From NCBI GenBank assembly GCA_900321335.1, contig ONVR01000151.1, positions 1 through 9,066 on the forward strand: a stretch of 9,066 bases of DNA. Direction: 5' to 3'. Both the position numbers and the translations under genes were made by a program. Below are positions 4,876 to 9,066 of the stretch, in pieces. The notes below the pieces were generated by a model. It had not been told where the DNA came from, did not search any database, and saw only the letters and a program-made list of their open reading frames with translations. This DNA is from an uncultured Eubacteriales bacterium (GTDB taxonomy: Bacteria; Bacillota; Clostridia; Oscillospirales; Oscillospiraceae). The number at the start of each line of letters is the position of its first letter. Position 1 is the first letter of the stretch.

Positions 4876-6075
4876 ATGCGCGGAATGCGTGGACGGATTT
4901 TTACCGGCGTTCTGACCCTGGCGCTTGTGTGCGCCCTGGCGTTTGCCCCTGCCGCCGGAGCGGTCACGGAAGGGGAGATCGACGAGCTCAAGCAGCAGAG
5001 CGCCGATCTTGAGGAGCAGATGGCGGCTGTCAGCGAGAAGATCAACTCTTTGGAATATGAGCAATACGCCACGGGAAAGAAGAAGGAAGTCCTGGACGAG
5101 CAGATGGTGCTGACCCAAAACGAGATCGACAACATCATCGAGCAGATCGCCGTTTATGATGAGCTGATCGCGGAAAAGCAGCTTGAGGTGGAGCAGGCCC
5201 AGGCGGAAGAGGACGCCCAGTGGGAAGCGTATAAAGAGCGTGTCCGTGCCATGGAGGAGAATGGCATGATCTCCTATCTGGCAGTGATCTTTGAGTCCGC
5301 GGACTTTGCGGATCTGCTCAGCCGGCTGGATTTCGTCAACCGGATCATGCAGAGCGACAAGCAGCTCTACGAGGCCATTGACGCGGCACGCCTTGCCACC
5401 ATCGCGGCGCAGGAGGCTCTTCAGCAGGCACAGGACGGCCAGCGGGCGCAGCAGGAGGAGCTGGAGACGAAAAAGGCAGAGCTTGCCCAGCAGGTACAGG
5501 ATGCCTCGACGCTTATGGCCGAGCTTCAGAATACCATTGACGAGCAGGAGAGCTACTACGCGGAGCTGGACGCGCAGCAGGCGGCTCTGGACGAAGAGCT
5601 GCAGGATCTGATCGCCCGGTATGAGGAGGAGCAGGCCCGGCTGTCCGGTTCTGCCGTGTCCGGTACGGGCAGCTTTATCTGGCCGGCCCCTGACAGCAAT
5701 GTGCTCACGGACGTTTACGGCTGGCGAGAGGTACACCCTGTTTACGGCACATCCCGGATGCACAACGGTATTGACATCGGCGCGGCTTACGGCACGGAAG
5801 TGCTTGCAGCTGACGGCGGCACCGTGATTACGGTGGCCTACGATTCCGGCGGCTACGGCAACTACGTGATGATCAACCACGGTAACGGCATGTCCACCCT
5901 TTACGCCCATATGTCAGCCGTTTACGTGTACGAGGGACAGGTGGTTTCCCAGGGTGAACAGATCGGTGCGGTTGGTATGACCGGCGGCGTCACGGGTCCC
6001 CATCTGCACTTTGAGGTGTGGATCGGCGACGGCAGAACGGATCCGCTGAATTACTTTACCAACTACGTCTACTGA
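4876..6075 (+). CDS. Secreted coiled-coil M23 (LytM) peptidoglycan endopeptidase
   Basis: A 399-residue cell-wall hydrolase that should cleave peptide cross-links outside the membrane. It has a Sec signal peptide (residues 1-29: basic start, hydrophobic TGVLTLALVCALAFA, cleavage after AGA). A long Gln/Glu/Ala-rich coiled coil (about 31-255) is interrupted by FESADFADLLSRLDFVNRIM (139-158), a segment typical of the PcsB/CwlO-like regulatory coiled coil. The C-terminal M23 domain (about 265-395) has predicted zinc ligands in HNGID (His296, Asp300) and His378 of GPHLHFE, with His345 of YAHM and His376 as catalytic histidines; all expected residues are present. GGAGG 9 nt before ATG 4876 fixes the start. 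The architecture resembles FtsEX-controlled hydrolases, with the coiled coil probably acting as regulatory or autoinhibitory, but no ftsEX is visible here. Monocistronic, with its own promoter and terminator. Confidence 0.93.
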   Translation: MRGMRGRIFTGVLTLALVCALAFAPAAGAVTEGEIDELKQQSADLEEQMAAVSEKINSLEYEQYATGKKKEVLDEQMVLTQNEIDNIIEQIAVYDELIAEKQLEVEQAQAEEDAQWEAYKERVRAMEENGMISYLAVIFESADFADLLSRLDFVNRIMQSDKQLYEAIDAARLATIAAQEALQQAQDGQRAQQEELETKKAELAQQVQDASTLMAELQNTIDEQESYYAELDAQQAALDEELQDLIARYEEEQARLSGSAVSGTGSFIWPAPDSNVLTDVYGWREVHPVYGTSRMHNGIDIGAAYGTEVLAADGGTVITVAYDSGGYGNYVMINHGNGMSTLYAHMSAVYVYEGQVVSQGEQIGAVGMTGGVTGPHLHFEVWIGDGRTDPLNYFTNYVY

Positions 6076-6110
6076 TCCCTGGAACAGTCAATCCACGAAA
6101 ACAAACCGGC

Positions 6111-6148
6111 AACAGCCCGTGATTCCGGTCACGGGCTGTTTTGTTATG
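6111..6148 (+). terminator. Intrinsic terminator after the M23 peptidase gene
   Basis: The stem AACAGCCCGTGA (6111-6122) / TCACGGGCTGTT (6129-6140) is 12 bp and perfect, with loop TTCCGG. It is followed by TTGTTATG, giving a T-rich tail. It lies 35 bp after the peptidase stop. Confidence 0.88.
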
Positions 6149-6187
6149 CCGAAACCGGTAATTTTTTGAAAAAATCTGTAAATCCTA

Positions 6188-6216
6188 TTGACAGACGCTG
6201 CAAAAGGGTATAAGAT
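6188..6216 (+). promoter_or_regulatory. Sigma-A promoter of the gpx-TSCPD-ohrR operon
   Basis: TTGACA (6188-6193) is followed after 17 bp by TAAGAT (6211-6216). A TATAAG overlaps two bases upstream at a 15 bp spacing. Transcription should start near 6223, just before the candidate operator at 6230-6256. Confidence 0.82.
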
Positions 6217-6229
6217 ACCAACAGAATCA

Positions 6230-6256
6230 ATTTTGTGCAATTAAATTTTGCAAAAT
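6230..6256. promoter_or_regulatory. Candidate OhrR operator in the gpx leader
   Basis: A 27 bp imperfect inverted repeat centred on A6243: ATTTTG (6230-6235), TGC, AATT-A-AATT (6239-6247), TTG, CAAAAT (6251-6256). Outer and inner arms match perfectly and the three bases between them do not. The core CAATTAAATT equals part of the known Bacillus OhrR box, TACAATTAAATTGTA. It overlaps the expected initial transcribed region, so bound repressor would block transcription. The operon itself encodes an OhrR homologue. Binding is an inference. Confidence 0.6.
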
Positions 6257-6273
6257 CGAAAGGAGAACAAACC

Positions 6274-6813
6274 ATGAATGTCTATGATTTCACTGTGAAG
6301 GCCCAGGACGGCAGCGACGTTGCGCTGGCCGATTACAAGGGAAAGGTCCTTCTGATCGTCAACACCGCCACGGGCTGCGGATTTACTCCTCAGTATGACG
6401 AGCTGCAGGATATTTACGAGGCGTTTCAGGACAAGGGCTTTGAGATCCTGGACTTCCCCTGCAACCAGTTTGGGGAGCAGGCGCCCGGCGATGACGAGGA
6501 GATCCATTCCTTCTGCACGGGCCGCTTCGGCATCACCTTCCCCCAGTTCTCCAAAATCGACGTGAACGGTGAAAATGCCATTCCCCTTTACAAGTGGATC
6601 ACCGAGAATACGAAGTTTGACGGCTTCAACGGCCCGGCGGGCATCGCCATGAGCGCCATGCTCAAGACCATTGACAAGGATTACAAGAAAAACGGCAAGA
6701 TCAAGTGGAATTTCACAAAAATCCTCATCGACCGGGAAGGCAATCTTGCCGGACGGTTTGAGCCCACACTTGACATGAAGAAAGTTCGGGCTAAAATAGA
6801 GGAGGTGCTGTAA
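6274..6813 (+). CDS. gpx: Glutathione peroxidase-family (thioredoxin-type) thiol peroxidase
   Basis: A 179-residue thiol peroxidase that reduces hydrogen and organic peroxides in the cytosol. Bacterial members generally use thioredoxin-like reductants rather than glutathione. The sequence shows NTATGCGFTPQY with peroxidatic Cys35 (codon TGC, so not selenocysteine). It also shows FPCNQFGEQ (61-69, with Gln65 of the catalytic tetrad) and FCTGRFGITFP (80-90, with Cys81 as the likely resolving cysteine of two-Cys Gpx). WNFTKILIDREG (145-156) supplies the Trp and Asn. A stretch of about 25 residues before it (FNGPAGIAMSAML...) replaces the shorter loop of some homologues. ATG 6274 is chosen because AGGAG lies 8 nt upstream. 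The in-frame GTG at 6235 is rejected: it lies in the operator and would add 13 atypical residues. The stop TAA shares its last A with the ATG of the next gene (TAATG), indicating coupling. Confidence 0.95.
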   Translation: MNVYDFTVKAQDGSDVALADYKGKVLLIVNTATGCGFTPQYDELQDIYEAFQDKGFEILDFPCNQFGEQAPGDDEEIHSFCTGRFGITFPQFSKIDVNGENAIPLYKWITENTKFDGFNGPAGIAMSAMLKTIDKDYKKNGKIKWNFTKILIDREGNLAGRFEPTLDMKKVRAKIEEVL

Positions 6814-7073
6814 TGCATTTTGACTATAAGACGGAAAACACCTGTTCCCAGCTCATCAGCCTGGATATTGACGGGGACGTGGTGACTAACGTGAAGTTCA
6901 CGGGTGGCTGCAACGGCAATCTGAAGGCCATTCCCATCCTGGTGGACGGCTGGACGGTGGACCAGATCGAGTCCAAGCTCAAGGGCATCACCTGCGGCCG
7001 GAGAACCACCTCCTGCGGCGACCAGCTGGCGAAGGCTGTCCGGGCCGCTTACGAGGCGCAGCGCACGGGCTGA
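6813..7073 (+). CDS. Small TSCPD-domain protein of unknown function
   Basis: An 86-residue protein of the TSCPD family (TIGR03905-type), named for a motif also found at the C-terminus of class II ribonucleotide reductases. The function of stand-alone members is not established. Visible features are four cysteines: Cys11 (NTCSQL), Cys33 in FTGGCNGN, and Cys61 and Cys68 in GITCGRRTTSCGDQLAKAV. The arrangement would suit metal binding or thiol-disulfide exchange. The start codon overlaps the gpx stop by one base and no separate RBS is needed if translation is coupled (GGAGGTG lies at the end of gpx). Its place between a thiol peroxidase and a peroxide-sensing repressor suggests a redox-linked role, which is inference. 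Confidence 0.88.
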   Translation: MHFDYKTENTCSQLISLDIDGDVVTNVKFTGGCNGNLKAIPILVDGWTVDQIESKLKGITCGRRTTSCGDQLAKAVRAAYEAQRTG

Positions 7074-7102
7074 ACCGAATGAAGGAGAAAGCAGAGGAAA
7101 AC

Positions 7103-7546
7103 ATGGAAAATCAGGTTTATGACAGCTTGAAAATTGAAAATCAGATCTGCTTTCCCCTCTATGCCTGCTCCCGGGAGATCATCAAGCACTACAAGCCCTT
7201 TCTGGACGAGCTGGATCTGACTTATACCCAGTATATCGCCATGATGGTGCTCTGGCAGTACCGGTCCGTGACGGCAAAGCAGCTGGGAAAGTACCTGTAT
7301 CTGGATTCCGGGACCCTGACGCCCATGCTCAAGAAGATGGAGGCCAAGGGGCTGCTGACCCGGAACCGGGATCCAAGAGATGAGCGGAATCTGGTGGTGA
7401 CGCTGACCCCCGCTGGGGAGGCCCTGCGGGAGCGTGCGGTTTCGGTGCCGGAGCGGATCGCCGGCTGCGTCAAGCTGGAGCCGGAGGAGGCTATGGCCCT
7501 GTACGCGATCCTGTATAAAATCCTCGGCCAGTCCCGGGACGAATAA
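7103..7546 (+). CDS. ohrR: OhrR-type MarR family organic-peroxide-sensing repressor
   Basis: A 147-residue winged-helix repressor closely following Bacillus OhrR. IENQICFPLYACSREIIKHYKP carries the peroxide-sensing Cys16, with Tyr30 and Tyr41 at the positions that hydrogen-bond that cysteine in OhrR. The recognition region is YLDSGTLTPMLKKME (66-80) and the wing includes RNRDPRDERN (87-96). Cys22 is extra, and Cys122 (RIAGCVKLEPEE) lies about 106 residues after the sensor, similar to the second cysteine of Xanthomonas-type two-Cys OhrR, so a disulfide-based switch is possible. I prefer ATG 7103 (GAGG about 6 nt upstream) because it aligns with the OhrR N-terminus; ATG 7079 has no ribosome site and adds 8 residues. 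It is the third gene of the operon, 29 bp after the TSCPD gene, and probably represses it through the site at 6230-6256. Usual partner ohr is not present. Confidence 0.92.
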   Translation: MENQVYDSLKIENQICFPLYACSREIIKHYKPFLDELDLTYTQYIAMMVLWQYRSVTAKQLGKYLYLDSGTLTPMLKKMEAKGLLTRNRDPRDERNLVVTLTPAGEALRERAVSVPERIAGCVKLEPEEAMALYAILYKILGQSRDE

Positions 7547-7553
7547 GTGCAAA

Positions 7554-7593
7554 AATCCTCATGGACGCAGCACCTGCGGCATCCATGAGGATT
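7554..7593. terminator. Hairpin between ohrR and the CDF transporter gene
   Basis: A 12 bp perfect stem (AATCCTCATGGA 7554-7565, TCCATGAGGATT 7582-7593) continues inward with CGCAG-CAC-CTGCG (7566-7578) and a GCA bulge. It begins 7 bp after the ohrR stop. On the + strand it is followed by GCGTTATAAAAAAA, not by T, so it is not a standard + terminator. On the - strand TTTTT overlaps its end. It may be a partial terminator or an mRNA processing/stability structure between the two transcription units. Confidence 0.5.
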
Positions 7594-7622
7594 GCGTTAT
7601 AAAAAAAGATAGGAGCGGGAAT

Positions 7623-8723
7623 ATGGATAGAAGCAAGACAATCATCCGGACCAGCGTGGTGGGGATCCTGGTCAATCTGGTCCTGGTGGCCTTCAAAATG
7701 GTGGTGGGACTCATCTCCGGGTCCATCGCGGTTGTGCTTGACGCGGTGAACAATCTGGGGGACGCCCTTTCCTCCATCATCACCATCATCGGAACCAAGC
7801 TGGCGGGAAAGCGCCCGGATAAAAAACACCCCTATGGGTACGGCCGGATCGAGTATCTGACCTCGGTGATCATCGCTGTGATCGTTCTGATCGCCGGCAT
7901 CACCTCCCTGCGGGAATCGGTGGAGAAGCTCATTCATCCCACCCAGGCTACTTATACCGTGATCTCCCTGGTGATCATCGCGGTGGCCGTGGTTGCCAAG
8001 TTTCTGGTGGGCCGGTACGTCAAGGGCGTGGGCAAGCGGATCAACGCCCAATCCCTGGTAGCCTCGGGTTCAGACGCGTTTTTTGACGCCATTTTGTCCT
8101 TTGCAACCCTGGTGGCGGCAGCCGTCAGCATGCTCTGGGGCGTGAGCCTGGAGGGGATCCTGGGTGTGATCATCTCCATCGTTATCATCAAAGCCGGTGT
8201 GGAGATGCTGCTGGAGACCCTCAACAGCATCATCGGTGTACGGGCGGACAGTGAGCTGACGGGAGCACTGAAGCAGACCATCTGCGGCTATGACCGGGTG
8301 TATGGAGCCTATGACCTGACACTGCACAACTACGGCCCAACGGAGATCATCGGATCGGTGCACATCGAGGTGGACGACGCCATGACGGCCCGGGAGATTC
8401 ACCGGCTGACCAGGCAGATCAGCACCGACGTGTACGCGCAGTACGGTATCGTTCTGACGGTGGGGATCTACGCCTCCAACACGGACCAGACGGACCTGTC
8501 CGAGATCCGGACCTATGTCGAACAACTGCTGGCGGAGCGGCCGGAAGTGCTTCAGATGCACGGCTTTTACGGAGAGCCGGAGAAGAAAACCGTCTCCTTT
8601 GATCTGGTGGTGGATTTTAGCGCCGATGCCGACGCGGTGAAGCGGGAGCTTCAGGAGATGCTGACGGAGCGATACCCGGACTATACGTTTATCATTCTGC
8701 TGGACACGGATTACAGCGATTAA
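7623..8723 (+). CDS. Cation diffusion facilitator (probable Mn2+ exporter) with extended C-terminus
   Basis: A proton-coupled divalent-metal exporter of the CDF family, 366 residues against the usual 290-310 or so. The membrane half (about 8-200) has the expected segments and the family marker KKHPYGYGRIEYLTS (67-81). The transport site appears as Asn43-xxx-Asp47 in VLDAVNNLGDAL (TM2) and Asp151-xxx-Asp155 in GSDAFFDAI (TM5). The N-D/D-D combination is associated with manganese CDFs such as pneumococcal MntE; zinc types have HD-HD or DD-HD. The first cytosolic ferredoxin-like domain is about 209-285. A further 75 residues (about 291-366) look like a second copy of the same fold. ATG 7623 is set by AGGAG 7 nt upstream; the frame runs open further 5' through the hairpin and ohrR but without a start signal. 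The next gene begins 15 nt after the stop. Confidence 0.92.
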   Translation: MDRSKTIIRTSVVGILVNLVLVAFKMVVGLISGSIAVVLDAVNNLGDALSSIITIIGTKLAGKRPDKKHPYGYGRIEYLTSVIIAVIVLIAGITSLRESVEKLIHPTQATYTVISLVIIAVAVVAKFLVGRYVKGVGKRINAQSLVASGSDAFFDAILSFATLVAAAVSMLWGVSLEGILGVIISIVIIKAGVEMLLETLNSIIGVRADSELTGALKQTICGYDRVYGAYDLTLHNYGPTEIIGSVHIEVDDAMTAREIHRLTRQISTDVYAQYGIVLTVGIYASNTDQTDLSEIRTYVEQLLAERPEVLQMHGFYGEPEKKTVSFDLVVDFSADADAVKRELQEMLTERYPDYTFIILLDTDYSD

Positions 8724-8738
8724 AAAGGAGCGGTTGTT

Positions 8739-9066
8739 GTGAAGGAGATCTTTCATCGGATCAGTGTGAGAAAATATGAGGATCGTCCCGTAGAACCGGA
8801 GAAGATCGAGATCCTGCTCCGGGCGGCCATGGCGGCGCCCTCTGCCCGCAATCAGCAGCCTTGGGAGTTTTTCGTGGTCACCAACCGGGAAAAGCTGACA
8901 GAGTTGTCAAAGGCGACGCCATACTGCGGGTTTACAGCCGGGGCGCCGGCGGCCATCGTGACGGTGTACCGGAAAAACTGCGCCGCTCCGGACTACGCCC
9001 ATATCGATATGAGCGCCTGCATGGAAAACCTGCTGTTGGCGGCGGACGGCCAGGGCCTGGGCGGGA
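8739..9066 (+). CDS. Nitroreductase family protein (partial, runs off the right edge)
   Basis: The first 109 codons of an FMN-dependent nitroreductase-family oxidoreductase; the 3' end is outside the window. The start is GTG 8739, with AAAAGGAG (8723-8730) 8 nt upstream, overlapping the stop region of the CDF gene, so the two are co-transcribed. The N-terminus KEIFHRISVRKYEDRPV carries the typical SxRxY FMN-phosphate motif, followed by AAPSARNQQPWEFFVV (35-50), the hallmark of the family. DMSACMENLLLAADGQGLGG is the central helix leading into the conserved GLG turn. The family reduces nitro compounds, quinones or flavins with NAD(P)H; the substrate cannot be told from this fragment. Confidence 0.92.
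   Translation, partial: MKEIFHRISVRKYEDRPVEPEKIEILLRAAMAAPSARNQQPWEFFVVTNREKLTELSKATPYCGFTAGAPAAIVTVYRKNCAAPDYAHIDMSACMENLLLAADGQGLGG

Noticed and set aside
4858..5910. 350-codon - strand frame opposite the M23 peptidase
   Set aside because: It is antisense to a gene with intact catalytic motifs; the Leu/Arg/His-rich translation reflects the complementary coiled-coil codons.
6245..6256. Perfect 12 bp palindrome ATTTTGCAAAAT as the main operator
   Set aside because: It is symmetric but unlike OhrR boxes; the longer repeat centred at 6243 contains it and includes the AATTAAATT core, so I reported that one.
6235..6273. GTG start adding 13 residues to gpx
   Set aside because: It lies inside the candidate operator, has no RBS, and the homologue-like start MNVYDF has AGGAG at ideal spacing.
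6376..6380. Possible selenocysteine codon in gpx
   Set aside because: The peroxidatic codon reads TGC, an ordinary cysteine, so no recoding is needed.
7547..7622. yybP-ykoY manganese riboswitch ahead of the CDF gene
   Set aside because: The leader is only about 75 nt, is filled by a simple hairpin, and lacks the conserved motifs of that riboswitch.
8070..8756. 228-codon - strand frame opposite the CDF gene
   Set aside because: It is antisense to a well-recognised transporter, with His/Gln/Arg-rich low-quality translation and no start signal.

Overview
This window looks like chromosomal core DNA from a GC-rich, endospore-forming member of the Clostridia, most likely in or near the Oscillospiraceae/Ruminococcaceae. 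That is an inference from four things: dipicolinate synthase genes, a Firmicutes-type large SRP RNA placed upstream of dnaX, strong AGGAGG-type ribosome sites, and GC-rich codon use. No phage genes, insertion sequences, CRISPR arrays or tRNAs were seen.

Layout from left to right. (1) The last 33 codons of an unrecognised + strand gene, then an AT-richer gap of about 350 bp ending in a strong hairpin terminator. (2) A - strand housekeeping block, read right to left: a sigma-A promoter, the SRP RNA (not a protein gene, although several spurious ORFs cross it), dnaX (DNA polymerase III tau/gamma) and ybaB/ebfC (nucleoid-associated protein). This is the classic scr-dnaX-ybaB order of Firmicutes, but recR does not follow. 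(3) A 43-residue - strand gene encoding a small membrane peptide with a Gly/Cys-rich tail, with its own RBS and terminator. It is divergent from dpaA-dpaB (spoVFA-spoVFB), which make the spore-core chelator dipicolinic acid. Both sides of the 160 bp divergent gap carry a similar candidate sporulation-sigma promoter.

(4) A secreted coiled-coil plus M23 (LytM) peptidoglycan hydrolase with its own sigma-A promoter, placed immediately after the dpaB terminator. (5) A compact redox operon: glutathione-peroxidase-like thiol peroxidase, a small TSCPD-domain protein and an OhrR-type MarR repressor. Its sigma-A promoter is followed by an inverted repeat whose AATTAAATT core resembles OhrR boxes, which suggests autoregulation by organic peroxide. 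(6) After a hairpin comes a cation diffusion facilitator with a manganese-type metal site and an apparently duplicated C-terminal domain. It is closely followed by a nitroreductase gene that runs off the right edge.

The left half therefore serves replication, protein targeting and sporulation. The right half serves the envelope, peroxide defence and metal/redox homeostasis. The least ordinary items are the Gpx-TSCPD-OhrR operon with its candidate operator, the divergent Gly/Cys mini-gene, and the double-tailed CDF transporter. None of these is clearly a wholly new system.
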